Counted from the first letter of the stretch, positions 1 to 9,818 are shown. The stretch: 64,000 bases of DNA from Proteromonas lacertae (GCA_002245135.1 NGBS01000879.1:1-64000); one strand, 5' to 3'. Made by a program: numbers and translations. Notes: generated by a model not told the origin, from the letters alone.

Positions 1-30
1 TTTCAGCAGATGAACTCGAAGGTATACTAC

Positions 31-471
31 TTACTGCTGGTGGAGGTGGTGGTGAGGAGGAGGTGAACCTCTAGGCGAACCAGGTGGAGATGGAGGTGGT
101 GAAGAAGATGATGGATTAAAGCCAGGTATACGTCCTCTTGAAAATAATACTTTATTAGATGATGATGCTGAATTAACAGGTATAGCACCAGGTAATGATA
201 CAGCACTCATACCATCATCTGATGGACCTCCCATACCTGGTATTGCAGACATAGAACCACTAAAACCTGATGGCAATGCAAATCCACTTAAATCTGATGC
301 ACCAGGGCCGCTACTGCTACCTGCAGGTGGAGGTGGTATATAGGCACTTCTTCCTACTCCTACTCCTCCTCCCGGGGGTGGGGGTGGACCTGGGGGACGG
401 AAGCTACTACCTGGTGCAGCACCTGGTGGTGGTGGTGGACCACGTGGACGAGGAGGTAATGGTGGAGGCAT
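31..471 (-). CDS. Proline-rich element protein
   Basis: An open frame of 146 codons with ATG at 471. The N-terminal 60 residues are mostly Pro/Gly runs (PPPLPPRPRGPPPPP and similar), the middle is Ser/Gly/Ala rich, and the tail is Pro/His rich. I recognise no domain. Residues 77-81 (IPGM followed by G) fit the adenain cleavage consensus (M/I/L)xGx-G, which would suit a virion component processed by the element's protease; that is inference. It lies 28 bp downstream of the next gene on the same strand and has no separate promoter-like motif, so the two are probably co-transcribed. Confidence 0.55.
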   Translation of the reverse strand: MPPPLPPRPRGPPPPPGAAPGSSFRPPGPPPPPGGGVGVGRSAYIPPPPAGSSSGPGASDLSGFALPSGFSGSMSAIPGMGGPSDDGMSAVSLPGAIPVNSASSSNKVLFSRGRIPGFNPSSSSPPPSPPGSPRGSPPPHHHLHQQ

Positions 472-499
472 AGCTCCTCTTCTACTACTATTATATATG

Positions 500-1028
500 T
501 TAGAGATGCCTCCGTTTAGCTAATTCATTTGCAATAGCTACTGCTAAATCACCATTTGTACTACCTCCTCCACCAGGTATAGAAGGCATAACATTTTTGA
601 TATAAGCTAAGTTATCACTTACACTTTTATAACTATCATAAGGTAATGACTTTAACAGTGCTGATTGAACTGGTCCAAAAAATGCATCTCTGTTTGTAGC
701 TGTAATTTGACCAGTTTTTAATGCATCATAATAACTTTGTAATGCTAACTTCTTTTCTTTGGATAATGATTTATCTGCTAACAAAATTGGAAGCATTTTC
801 AAATCATTTTGCGTTGCTACTTGATCCATATTGAAACTACTATAAGCTGCTTCTCTCATTTTATTTCGCATAACACTTTCTTCATCAACTCTAACACCTA
901 CTGATTTGCTTATTTTCTTTTTTAAAGCTTTGTTAAAACGATTTACTTTAGCTCTTCTTTTAATACGTTTTCAATAGCTGTTTTGTTAAAACATTTTTTA
1001 TGTTCTTTTTATTTTTTGGTTTTGACAT
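500..1028 (-). CDS. Basic element protein, one frame break
   Basis: The frame from 871 down to 500 is open and extends upstream in the same frame to about 965 as a very Lys/Arg-rich segment. The only good ATG upstream, at 1028, starts a second Lys-rich frame that runs into a TAA at about 960. A one-base shift near 965-970 would join the two into about 175 residues. The joined product would have a highly basic N-terminus, a helical middle, and a C-terminal segment with IPGG followed by G, which fits the adenain consensus. An AT-rich stretch with TAAATTCTTTA lies about 30-40 nt upstream of ATG 1028, matching other starts in this element. Function unknown; probably a DNA-binding core or minor virion protein. 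Confidence 0.5.
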
Positions 1029-1081
1029 AGTAACAAAATATATCAAAAATATATAAAGAATTTAGTGAATAAAATTTTTAA

Positions 1082-1540
1082 TTAAAAATAAACTGGCATC
1101 ACAGCATTGTCACCAGGCATAGGTGCATCTGGTGGAGGTATTTTTAAACCACTACCATTACTTTGTTTTGTTTGTGCAAATGGATCACTATCACCTGGTA
1201 ACCTTATTGATTTTGATTTTTGTAGCGGTGGTTGTTGCTGTTCTAAATAAATATTATCTGATTCTTGTTTGTTTTTTAACTTATTCATTCTTGCTTCCCT
1301 TGCTTTGGCTAGATTTTCAGCTCTTTTCTTTCTTGTCTCTTCGCTTAATTTAGAATTAGATGATGGATTAGCTCTATCATTACTATGATTTAAATTATAT
1401 AACAATTCTGCAATCTGTCTATCAGTTTTACTCATATCTCTAGCTAATGGAGTATCATAGCCATAATAATCATCATCAGAAGATGAGGATGAATCATCAT
1501 AGTAATCTCTAGTGTATCTGCTATAACGGTTGTTATACAT
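1082..1540 (-). CDS. Charged low-complexity element protein
   Basis: 152 codons from ATG 1540. The N-terminus is Tyr/Asp/Ser rich (a run of five Ser then three Asp), the middle holds a Lys/Arg/Glu/Ala helix-forming stretch, and the C-terminus is Pro-rich and ends in a hydrophobic tetrapeptide-like VYF. No known domain is recognised. The sense-strand motif GATAAATTCTTA lies about 40 nt upstream of the start, the same motif as before the neighbouring basic protein. It sits in the minus-strand cluster of putative virion accessory genes; its role is not known. Confidence 0.55.
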   Translation of the reverse strand: MYNNRYSRYTRDYYDDSSSSSDDDYYGYDTPLARDMSKTDRQIAELLYNLNHSNDRANPSSNSKLSEETRKKRAENLAKAREARMNKLKNKQESDNIYLEQQQPPLQKSKSIRLPGDSDPFAQTKQSNGSGLKIPPPDAPMPGDNAVMPVYF

Positions 1541-1615
1541 TTTTATTATGTTATTATTAAAAATATAAAAAACAATAAGAATTTATCAAATGAATAATAA
1601 GATCAATAATAAAGA

Positions 1616-2365
1616 TTATGTTGTTAACTTGTAAGCTAAAAAGCTTTGTAAACTGTTTTGTGGATTGTATAAACCTCTATGGTTAAATCCACAAGGTTTA
1701 GCTAAACCATTTAAAATAGGCCTATTGCTAGGAGGTTTAGTGATAGCTATACTATGTATTCTCTTAGCACCACCATTCATTGCTAATTTTAGTCCACCAT
1801 TTTGTCTAAGTCTTAAGCCACCCCTATGTCTTCTTCTACGTTTACCATAACCATAGTTACTAGCAGTGGAACTAATGTTATTTGCTATGTTACCTATTTT
1901 ATTAAAACCTAATTTTGTTGCAATGTCACCTACCTTACCTGATATATTACTAATATATTTCTTATCTTTTAAAGTATTATTTATTTCTTTAGCTTTCTCA
2001 ATACCTCTTGTAATATTGTCTTTTGTGGCTATTTTTCTTATTTTATTCCATCCTTTCTTAAACAAACTACCTAAACCAGCTCCCTTCCGTTTTCTAGTAT
2101 GAAATGAAACAACTTTACCAGATTTTGTCCTAAACTTAACAGTTCCACCACCAGTCATAGATGAAGTATCACCTAAGAATCTACCATCAGGTGTAAATTG
2201 AGACATTCTAGTAACTCTATGTCTTGCAACCCTACCTCTACGCCTTCTCTTACCATACCCCATATTCTCTATACTGTTACTAATAACTGGTCCAGCAAAA
2301 GGTATTAAACTAGCTGCACCTGATAGAATTTTAGATTTTTTTAACCAATCTTTAAACTTACCCAT
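1616..2365 (-). CDS. Basic core-type protein with adenain-like cleavage sites
   Basis: 249 codons from ATG 2365. It has a short amphipathic N-terminus followed by a hydrophobic stretch (about residues 13-30), then two copies of a GYGKRRRR motif (about residues 36-43 and near 172-179) and many Lys/Arg residues. Two sites match the adenovirus-protease consensus (M/I/L)xGG-x: MTGG at residues 70-73 and MNGG at 196-199. This combination resembles adenoviral core and membrane-lytic precursors (pVI, pVII, pX) in style, though I cannot show homology. The divergent neighbour across a 93-bp gap is the element's protease, consistent with a substrate-enzyme pair. Confidence 0.6.
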   Translation of the reverse strand: MGKFKDWLKKSKILSGAASLIPFAGPVISNSIENMGYGKRRRRGRVARHRVTRMSQFTPDGRFLGDTSSMTGGGTVKFRTKSGKVVSFHTRKRKGAGLGSLFKKGWNKIRKIATKDNITRGIEKAKEINNTLKDKKYISNISGKVGDIATKLGFNKIGNIANNISSTASNYGYGKRRRRHRGGLRLRQNGGLKLAMNGGAKRIHSIAITKPPSNRPILNGLAKPCGFNHRGLYNPQNSLQSFLAYKLTT

Positions 2366-2402
2366 TAATTAAATAACATATAAAAAATATATTAAAAACG
2401 TT

Positions 2403-2441
2403 AAGAATTTATCAAATGAATTGATATTCAATAAATTCTTA
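2403..2441. promoter_or_regulatory. Palindromic divergent promoter region of the element
   Basis: Between the divergent starts at 2365 (minus) and 2459 (plus) lies an imperfect palindrome whose arms are AAGAATTTAT and ATAAATTCTT. Each arm presents the AAATTCTT motif in the sense direction of one gene, 18-47 nt before its ATG. The same motif precedes other genes of the element. A promoter role is inferred from position and recurrence only. Confidence 0.4.
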
Positions 2442-2458
2442 TAGTTATTAATTATATA

Positions 2459-3019
2459 ATGTTTAAAAGATATATCACAAATGACTATATAGGTACAGGT
2501 GATTTACATAAAGAAGATGCACTCTCAAATTTTGATATTGAAAAGATCATTAAAAAAATGTTTCCTAGACTACTAAAATATTTTAAAGGTGTTATACTAT
2601 GGGATGAACTTAGCAAAATAGGTCAACTATATAAAAATGATGATGTTTGGTGTGTTATACTTTGTACTAATACAACTAAAGATCCTGTAAGTAAAGTAGG
2701 TCATTGGGTTAGTTTATGTGTTAACAATAATACTAGGAGGATAATGTACTATGATAGTTTTGGAGATAAACCTAAACAAATAACAAAGTTTTACAAAGTT
2801 TTGACAAAATTAAAAAAATATCCTAATGATGAATATAAGATTAAAATAAACAGAGTGAAAAATCAAAGAGTTGATAGTGTAAGATGTGGTTATCATGCAA
2901 TTTTGTTTTTAGTTGATATCATAGTAAATAACAAATCATTTGTGCAAGCAACTAATTTTAATTCATTAAAAGGAGAAAAAAGAGCTAAAATGTTAGAATC
3001 AAAATTTAAAACTATATAA
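2459..3019 (+). CDS. Adenain-like cysteine protease (maturation protease)
   Basis: 186 codons from ATG 2459. The catalytic set of the adenovirus protease/Ulp1-like fold (family C5) is visible in order: His82 in GHWVSL, Asp99 in YYDSFG, Gln136 (oxyanion) and Cys143 in RCGYHA. Length is typical of Polinton and virophage proteases. In relatives this enzyme cleaves capsid and core precursors at xGG or xGx-G sites during virion maturation, and candidate sites are seen in three nearby proteins. The last eight bases overlap the 3' end of the convergent 838-residue gene. A decayed relative of this protease occurs at 46.3 kb. Confidence 0.9.
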   Translation: MFKRYITNDYIGTGDLHKEDALSNFDIEKIIKKMFPRLLKYFKGVILWDELSKIGQLYKNDDVWCVILCTNTTKDPVSKVGHWVSLCVNNNTRRIMYYDSFGDKPKQITKFYKVLTKLKKYPNDEYKIKINRVKNQRVDSVRCGYHAILFLVDIIVNNKSFVQATNFNSLKGEKRAKMLESKFKTI

Positions 3020-5528
3020 TTTTTATTCTTTTTCTTTTATTATTGTGTGTAAACAATTTGGTATACAATTTCATTAATGATTGTGTCTTTCTTCTACGCT
3101 TTTTACCTAAACCTTGTATTCTACGCTTAGCTGTTTCTCTATCATCAATAGCTCTTTGATTAATACTATCTCGATTTGCATTTCTCATATAATCATCAAT
3201 TTTTAAATAATTATTTTCATCTTTATCATCTAATCTAGCATCTTTTAATACATAAATATTATCTTTCAAAGATACTGGTACTATCAATTCTACTGTATCT
3301 CCTATCTTAACAAAGAATGGATAGTTATAGAATTTGTGAATTCCATCACCTGGTATATCGCATGACATATAATCAAACATTGCATCACTTATTACATACC
3401 ATGCTCTATCACTTTCTTGAGATACTATTACTTTGATTTGTTTACATTTGATTTTTTTATCGTTAGGCCAATTTTTATCATAATCCATACCTATTAATAC
3501 TTTTATGTTTTTATTTTCCTCTTCATCATCTGATAGAATATTGATACATGGATTATATATGTATATTTCCTGCTTAGCTTGTCTTTCATTAAATGCCATT
3601 CCTCGATGATTCTTTAACCAATATTCTAATAAACCAGTATATGAATATATATTTCTATTGTAATCATATCCATAAAACATCATATTGATACTATTGTAAT
3701 TTTGAGGTATATCATTTACTTCAGTTGCATTATATTTAGATCTAGGTAATAAAGGTAAATTGATGTTTTCTTCTCTAACCCAATCAGTAAAGAACATATA
3801 ACTCTTATTTGAATTTTCATCTACAATTGTACAAGGTGGATTATGATTATGTATAAATGCATCAATTGAATAGATTTTACCATTATTTGTTAACAATTGT
3901 GTATAAAACTCTTGTATTATCTTAGTTACACCTATTTTTGCACCATTTTCTCTAGTAGCTAAAAATCTATGTGATTTATTAAAGTCTCTATTTGGATTTG
4001 GTATAGCATTAAGCAAATCATCTGATACTAAAAATGAAAATCTATCAGATGGTATAAGATGATGAGGATTAAATTGATTACTTAAACTAATTACATTAGA
4101 TCTAGATACATTTGATACAGGAGGAGGTGGAGGTGGTTGTTGTTGATCAGTTCTTGCTGGCATAGGTCTTGGTGGTAAAGGAGGAGGTGGTATTTGATTA
4201 CTCATATCACCAAGATCATAAGTGTCTGAATCTTCTTCAGTATCACTACTTGATGGATTATTATCATTATCTTCACTATCACTATTTGCAGGTGATGCAT
4301 TATAAAATGCATTGACATTTCTATCAATCAAATCTGCAGTAATTGATGGATGAGCAGGAGGATAATTAACTGGTGCAACATATCTCCAATTTCTATGATC
4401 TGCAACATTCATTCCAACATAAGCTGGAACTGATCTTCTATGTTTAATTTGACGGTTAAGTTGTGTATCTAAAGCTCTATTCATTCTAAAAGTTATAGGA
4501 TTAGCAAATATATTTGTATTGATTTGTCCTTGTGGTACATGAGCTTCTGATAATATTTTTTGTATAGTTGCTAAATAGTTATATCTATATCCAGTTCTAT
4601 TATCACCATCTGGTAATCCCATAAAATTTCTTCTATCAGGATGATATGGTAAAGTATATTCATTATCATTTTGATAATTACCACTTAACTTATCTTTTAA
4701 TATTGGTATGTAATATAAAGCTAATATATACAAATCACTTACACATTTGTTATTATTGTTATTATCATTACTTCCATTGTCTGCATTTACTAATACTCCT
4801 CTTACCATATTATCATGTCTATTTTGCATAACATTTTCCGCTCTTATTTCAGCTGCACTATTATAATGTTCATTATTCATTATGTTAAAATCATTTTCTG
4901 GTTCTGGATGTCTTTCATCAATTTCATAATGAGTTTTTTTAATTCTTCTATTTTCTAGTTGTGTAACGCCTATTCTCTCTTTTGGGTGTAAAACAACAAA
5001 TGGATTTCTTTGTAATATAAAATCAGATGCCATACACAATTTATCAATACCATCTGCTATACGAGTTTTAAATATTCCACATTCTCTTGCATCAGCAGAA
5101 TTTTCATTTCCTGCTAATTTTGGATTATAAGCTTCTAATGGTTTACCATGTGCAAAAGGACCTGTTACAAATAAATTCTTACACCAATTAAACATTTTCA
5201 TATGTTCATCATATAAATTATATATTCTATTAAACTCATGATTTGGCCAACCTACAGGAATAAGTCTATATTGAATGATTAATGCTTTATTAAATCTTTT
5301 CACTTCTTGATTCACATAGTTATTCAAATCATCTTCACTTATATCTTGAAATGGTATGACTTGATTCCTTCTATGTCTTCTTCTATGTCTTATTCTGTTC
5401 ATATCAATAGGTACATTGTCTTCATTTTCTTCATCTTCATATTCATCATCTGTGGGTCCATCTTCTTCATCATCATTTGAATTGTTAGCTTGTGGTTGTG
5501 GTGGTGGTGGTTGTTGTTGCGGTTGCAT
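3012..5528 (-). CDS. Large acidic/proline-rich element protein, function unknown
   Basis: 838 codons from ATG 5528, the longest gene of the element. It opens with Gln/Pro runs and an acidic stretch (residues about 15-40), then an Arg/His cluster, a long globular-looking part, an internal acidic and Pro-rich linker around residues 410-480, a second globular part, and a Lys/Arg-rich C-terminus. It lacks the polymerase B motifs (no YxDTDS) and any Walker A motif, so it is not the element's polymerase or helicase. Large uncharacterised proteins of this kind occur in several Polinton lineages; a structural or scaffolding role is a guess. It shares a divergent 80-bp AT-rich promoter region with the minor capsid gene. 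Confidence 0.6.
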   Translation of the reverse strand: MQPQQQPPPPQPQANNSNDDEEDGPTDDEYEDEENEDNVPIDMNRIRHRRRHRRNQVIPFQDISEDDLNNYVNQEVKRFNKALIIQYRLIPVGWPNHEFNRIYNLYDEHMKMFNWCKNLFVTGPFAHGKPLEAYNPKLAGNENSADARECGIFKTRIADGIDKLCMASDFILQRNPFVVLHPKERIGVTQLENRRIKKTHYEIDERHPEPENDFNIMNNEHYNSAAEIRAENVMQNRHDNMVRGVLVNADNGSNDNNNNNKCVSDLYILALYYIPILKDKLSGNYQNDNEYTLPYHPDRRNFMGLPDGDNRTGYRYNYLATIQKILSEAHVPQGQINTNIFANPITFRMNRALDTQLNRQIKHRRSVPAYVGMNVADHRNWRYVAPVNYPPAHPSITADLIDRNVNAFYNASPANSDSEDNDNNPSSSDTEEDSDTYDLGDMSNQIPPPPLPPRPMPARTDQQQPPPPPPVSNVSRSNVISLSNQFNPHHLIPSDRFSFLVSDDLLNAIPNPNRDFNKSHRFLATRENGAKIGVTKIIQEFYTQLLTNNGKIYSIDAFIHNHNPPCTIVDENSNKSYMFFTDWVREENINLPLLPRSKYNATEVNDIPQNYNSINMMFYGYDYNRNIYSYTGLLEYWLKNHRGMAFNERQAKQEIYIYNPCINILSDDEEENKNIKVLIGMDYDKNWPNDKKIKCKQIKVIVSQESDRAWYVISDAMFDYMSCDIPGDGIHKFYNYPFFVKIGDTVELIVPVSLKDNIYVLKDARLDDKDENNYLKIDDYMRNANRDSINQRAIDDRETAKRRIQGLGKKRRRKTQSLMKLYTKLFTHNNKRKRIKII

Positions 5529-5608
5529 ATATTAAAAATATATTAAAGAATAATTCAAATAAAATTATATTCAAATATTTCTCAACATATATACATATAT
5601 AACATATA

Positions 5609-6580
5609 ATGCAACCAAAAGATAGTAACAACATATTAGCTAATAGAAGAACATTAATCTTAACAACATCAGACTATAATGAAAAATTTTCTAATAAATG
5701 GGTTAGATGTATTAATACTCCAACTATAACTGAAAAATATCAATATATGAGTCTAATTACAGCTGTAATACCAAATAACTTCTATACAGTACAAGATGAA
5801 GTAAATGATCATATTTTCTTTAATTTCACTTACTACGAATGCATAAATCCAGATAAAACAAATCCAGCAGAATGGGAAAAACCTGAGAATCAACTTGGAC
5901 CTTATTATAAAACTATTGATGCTAAAATACCTCAAAGAAATTATACTGGTAAAGAATTATTAGAATTTTTTAGTAATAAGTTACTATCATTAAGTTTTGT
6001 AGAAATATCAGGTGCAGTAGGACCATTACCAGATGAAGATCTTTCACAAAACTATCCGTTTCGTAAAATAGATGATCAAACAGATATACTTCAATTTAGT
6101 GAAAGTTCAGAAAATAGATTACACTTAAAATTCAAATACTTAACTCATTTTGGTAGAATATATTTCACAGATTTTAGCATTGAATTCCCTAACTTAGTTT
6201 ATAAGTTATATGGTGTAGATGAGATGAACAAAAAGTTAGATATTTATCATACAGCAGCTCCAATTGAAGCATTTTTTAATAATATTGATATAGTATATGA
6301 CAAAATATTACCTAATCAACCATCTTTAATTTGGGTGTCATTCATACAAATTAGATGTGACTGGGTTAATAGTGGTGAGAATTCAATGGTTTTAGCTAAC
6401 ATACCTGTGAAAGATCTTAATGCTAACTTCACCACATTCACTAATCCACAAATTGAATGGACAGCTAAGAAGATGCAATATCACGAATATCAACGAATGA
6501 CTATATCAGTCACACAACAAGATGGTTATGCAATTTATTTAAAAAACTTACCCATTTATTTTGAGATTATTTTGTATTAA
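5609..6580 (+). CDS. Minor capsid (penton-type) protein
   Basis: 323 codons from ATG 5609, 53 bp before the major capsid gene. The N-terminal half contains the pattern of Polinton and virophage penton proteins: an early beta-rich segment, then a motif of the type ...LITAVIPNNFYTV (about residues 48-60) that is common in these single-jelly-roll proteins, followed by alternating hydrophobic strands. Length near 320 residues is the family norm. The order minor capsid, major capsid, ATPase is also found in Polintons. It would form the pentameric vertices of an icosahedral shell. Identification rests on pattern and gene order. Confidence 0.75.
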   Translation: MQPKDSNNILANRRTLILTTSDYNEKFSNKWVRCINTPTITEKYQYMSLITAVIPNNFYTVQDEVNDHIFFNFTYYECINPDKTNPAEWEKPENQLGPYYKTIDAKIPQRNYTGKELLEFFSNKLLSLSFVEISGAVGPLPDEDLSQNYPFRKIDDQTDILQFSESSENRLHLKFKYLTHFGRIYFTDFSIEFPNLVYKLYGVDEMNKKLDIYHTAAPIEAFFNNIDIVYDKILPNQPSLIWVSFIQIRCDWVNSGENSMVLANIPVKDLNANFTTFTNPQIEWTAKKMQYHEYQRMTISVTQQDGYAIYLKNLPIYFEIILY

Positions 6581-6633
6581 TAAATTTCTTGCTATTTTTA
6601 AGTATTTTTTAATCTTTTAAAATAACATAAATT

Positions 6634-8055
6634 ATGTCAATCACTGCTATACCTAATTCACAAAAACATGAAAGCATTGTGCCAGCTTACATACCAATTT
6701 ACAACCATATTTTAGTTACACCTAACCAAAGCAGGAATGAGACTGTTTTATCTTTAAATTCAAACAGTGATGCTATTACATTTGAAATATCTGGTGATAA
6801 TTGTGTTAACTTATCAAAAAGCTATTTTGAATTCATATTAGATTATACTACAGGTCAAACTAGAGCTCATGCTGCTGCAGATTCAGGTAATTGGGATATG
6901 CCTTTTGTACCTAAAAGAGATACTAGTGCAAATAATTTAGATAAACTAACATTGAAGAATACTATGAATTTTGGTACATTAAAAGTATACAACAAAACAG
7001 GAACTTTGCTATGTGATTTGGATACTAGTTATAATGAATATAGAGATTTAGCTCATGAAATTGCAAATCAATTTCCTTATGATTTAAAAGAACCAGATTA
7101 TTACAAGAAAATATTTGATGGTTTAGGATTTAATACTGCAAATCAAAAAATAGGTGAAAATTTATTATGTCATTCAGCTAATACATTAAATCCAAGTGGA
7201 GGTGTTCAAAATTATTATGTAATGCAAAATGGTATGACAGATACATTACATGGTCAAATACTGTGTAGATTTCATTTTGCAGACATATACAATACTATTT
7301 TAGCTTTGAAGAATGATATTTATTTTGGTGAAGTCATTTATATTCAATTCACATTTGCACCTATAATGAATTGGGTTCATCATAATGATGGAGATAAATA
7401 TATAAACCAATGGCAAGCATTTTTAGGAATGAAAATAGTTAATCCTCATCTTTATGTTTGTTATAACAAAGATCCAACTTGCAATGCCAATACCATCAAT
7501 TATTCAACTCATCATCCTATTGACTTTACTGATTTTAACATAGTTCAAATAACTAAAGATCCTATTCCAGGTAATAGTACTTTTAACTATAACTTCAGTA
7601 TTAATAGCAGCATTGGAAGTTATGTTAAGTTTATATTATACAGAGCATACATAAATGATGCTTATATAAGAACTATAGTTCCTTTTGATAAAGAAGAAGA
7701 TAGAATTAGATGGCAAATTAATGATTTTGTCTATACTCCTGACTACTTATATCCTGCAAAATACCAAACTTGGGAATATATGAGAAATATTATTCAAAAT
7801 ACATTATATGAAAAATGTTCAGCATATTCATTCCCTTATAGATTCTTTGATGTTCTAAATTTCAGTACTGATCGATTAACTGAATTAAAATTAAGAGCTG
7901 GTAAAGACTTAGCAAGTGATTTAAAAATTACATTAGATTGCTCAAATCATGATTTTGATACTGCAAAAAATACTTATACAATTCATCATAAATTCTATAT
8001 TATTACAGGTAAACAATTAGTTATTGGACCAAGAGGTGTTGAGAAAGTAGTATAA
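6634..8055 (+). CDS. Major capsid protein, double jelly-roll
   Basis: 473 codons from ATG 6634. The N-terminus (IPAYIPIYNHI... then a beta-rich stretch ending in FEISGDNCVNLSKSYFEF) resembles the start of the first jelly roll in Polinton and virophage major capsid proteins, and the length is close to theirs. A long middle loop carries many aromatic and Asn residues, and the C-terminal part is again beta-rich. It would form the trimeric hexon-like capsomers. Flanked by the minor capsid gene (53 bp upstream) and the packaging ATPase (70 bp downstream). AATAAATTTCTT lies about 45-55 nt before the ATG. Confidence 0.8.
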   Translation: MSITAIPNSQKHESIVPAYIPIYNHILVTPNQSRNETVLSLNSNSDAITFEISGDNCVNLSKSYFEFILDYTTGQTRAHAAADSGNWDMPFVPKRDTSANNLDKLTLKNTMNFGTLKVYNKTGTLLCDLDTSYNEYRDLAHEIANQFPYDLKEPDYYKKIFDGLGFNTANQKIGENLLCHSANTLNPSGGVQNYYVMQNGMTDTLHGQILCRFHFADIYNTILALKNDIYFGEVIYIQFTFAPIMNWVHHNDGDKYINQWQAFLGMKIVNPHLYVCYNKDPTCNANTINYSTHHPIDFTDFNIVQITKDPIPGNSTFNYNFSINSSIGSYVKFILYRAYINDAYIRTIVPFDKEEDRIRWQINDFVYTPDYLYPAKYQTWEYMRNIIQNTLYEKCSAYSFPYRFFDVLNFSTDRLTELKLRAGKDLASDLKITLDCSNHDFDTAKNTYTIHHKFYIITGKQLVIGPRGVEKVV

Positions 8056-8125
8056 GTAATAATACTTTATTATTGACTTCTATTTTTATTTTTTGATTTC
8101 TCACTACATAATAAATACACACACT

Positions 8126-8887
8126 ATGTTTAAATTTGAAAAAATAAATAATATACAAATTGAACCTGTTGATGGTGGTGAGTCATTTGATCCTAAGAAA
8201 ATTCTGGGATATGATTACTTTAATGAGCCTTTCTGCAATATTTTTATTGTAGCTCGTAAGAACAGTGGGAAAACCACTTTGATATACAATATATTAAGAC
8301 ATATTATAGATCCAAAATATAAGAAAAAACAACATGTACATTTTTTCGTAGGTACAATCAAACAAGATAGGATATATGATTCAATTAAAGAGTTATTAGA
8401 TTATAATGAAATTAGTTATGATGAAAATGATTCATTATTTGAACCTTATTCAGGAGATAATTTAGTAGAGAAGTTAATGAAATCAATTGATGATACAAAC
8501 AAAGATAATTTTGAGTATGCAGAACATATTATAATATTTGATGATCTTAGTTTAGAGTTGAAAACAGCTAATATCATACCAGTATTAATGAAAGAAAATA
8601 GACATTTAAAATCAAAAATTATAATTAGTAGTCAATATATTACTGATATAGTACCTTCAGCAAGATCACAAGTAGATTATTGTTTAACATTTTATGGATT
8701 GAGTAATAGAAATTTGTTTGACTTATACAACTCATTGAATATATGGATACCTGAATATGAAACATTTAAAGAGTTATATTTAGCTGTTACTAAGCCACAA
8801 TATAACTTCTTATATATTGATAATGTTAAAAAAGTGTTTAGAGCTAACTTCAATATTTTGATTGAAGATCATTCTGAAGTTTCTTGA
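8126..8887 (+). CDS. FtsK/HerA-type genome-packaging ATPase
   Basis: 253 codons from ATG 8126; an in-frame ATG at 8093 exists, but the later start gives the usual short lead before the first strand. Walker A is ARKNSGKTT (about residues 43-51), Walker B is HIIIFDDLS (about 135-143), and IIISSQY follows as the sensor strand. This is the A32-like packaging ATPase expected beside the capsid genes, where it would drive DNA into the prohead. Its TGA stop overlaps the ATG of the next gene (TGATG), a translational-coupling style arrangement. Confidence 0.88.
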   Translation: MFKFEKINNIQIEPVDGGESFDPKKILGYDYFNEPFCNIFIVARKNSGKTTLIYNILRHIIDPKYKKKQHVHFFVGTIKQDRIYDSIKELLDYNEISYDENDSLFEPYSGDNLVEKLMKSIDDTNKDNFEYAEHIIIFDDLSLELKTANIIPVLMKENRHLKSKIIISSQYITDIVPSARSQVDYCLTFYGLSNRNLFDLYNSLNIWIPEYETFKELYLAVTKPQYNFLYIDNVKKVFRANFNILIEDHSEVS

Positions 8888-9728
8888 TGTTTTTATTAAT
8901 TTTGTTATTTTATTGTTTATTAATACAAAAAATGTTTATTGGGGAACGAAATACTTCAGATATAAATATTGATACAGATAAGCTTGCTAAAGATATAGCT
9001 GACAAAATAAATATACCTCCTCCTTCTGATCCTATTGATCCTGATACTATTGTTAAACCTATTAATAATCATACTGATACTCAAATAAATAATATAGTTA
9101 CACCTGTTTATGATATCAAAACTACTACAAATACTATATATGGTAAATGTCAAGAAATATATAATGTTGTAAATAATAGTTTGGAGGTAGTACTACAATA
9201 GTTAATAATTCTGTATCACCTAAATTATTGCATACTGAATATACATATTGGTCAGTTAATTTTTATATATTACAAGATAATTCGATCAATCAATATGAAT
9301 CTACTGTAAAAGTACCTATAAAAATTCAAATGTTTGAGCATTTTATGAGAATTAAAATATATGATGGTATTGTTTTGAAAAATGGAGATGCTAGATATGG
9401 ATATATATTTTATCTAGATGATCATCATGTTATTAAAGCAGAACCAGGTAAAGAAGATTTATTACAACAATATTATAACAAATTATTAGAAACATACTTT
9501 GTAGATGGAAGTAATGGAATATACTTCACTATACAAGGTGTAATAAATGAAACTTCACAACCTGCATTAAATAAATATGATGGTTTTTTTGCTATATTAA
9601 GAAATAATAATAATAAATGTAATCTTTATATAGAGCAAAAAGGACTTGATGCATATTCATATCAAGCATTCCCACCTCAAGTTATTATAACAGAGTGGAT
9701 GGATACAGGTGTAACAGAACCATTTTAG
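8887..9728 (+). CDS. Putative membrane-anchored or fibre-like element protein, one frame break
   Basis: ATG 8887 begins a frame with a hydrophobic N-terminal anchor (LLILLFYCLLI), then a Pro/Asp/Asn-rich segment, ending at a TAG at about 9199. A second frame starting in the overlap and without a convincing ATG of its own runs to 9728 and looks beta-rich (several aromatic and Tyr/Phe-rich strands). A one-base shift near 9180 would fuse them into about 280 residues. The gene directly overlaps the ATPase stop. Function is unknown; position suggests a virion or membrane component. Either the copy is mutated or the sequence has an indel. Confidence 0.5.
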
Positions 9729-9818
9729 TAATAATTATATTATGGTTATTATATTTTTTATTATGTTTTTATTATGTTTTTATTATATTATGTGATTTTT
9801 ATTAAATTACGCATATTT

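Noticed and set aside
1123-1353. Plus-strand frame opposite the charged element protein
   Set aside because: It is the antisense shadow of a better-supported gene; strongly hydrophobic composition comes from complementing Lys/Glu-rich codons.
3012-5528. 838-residue element protein as DNA polymerase B
   Set aside because: No YxDTDS, exonuclease or Walker motifs are visible; composition is acidic and proline-rich.
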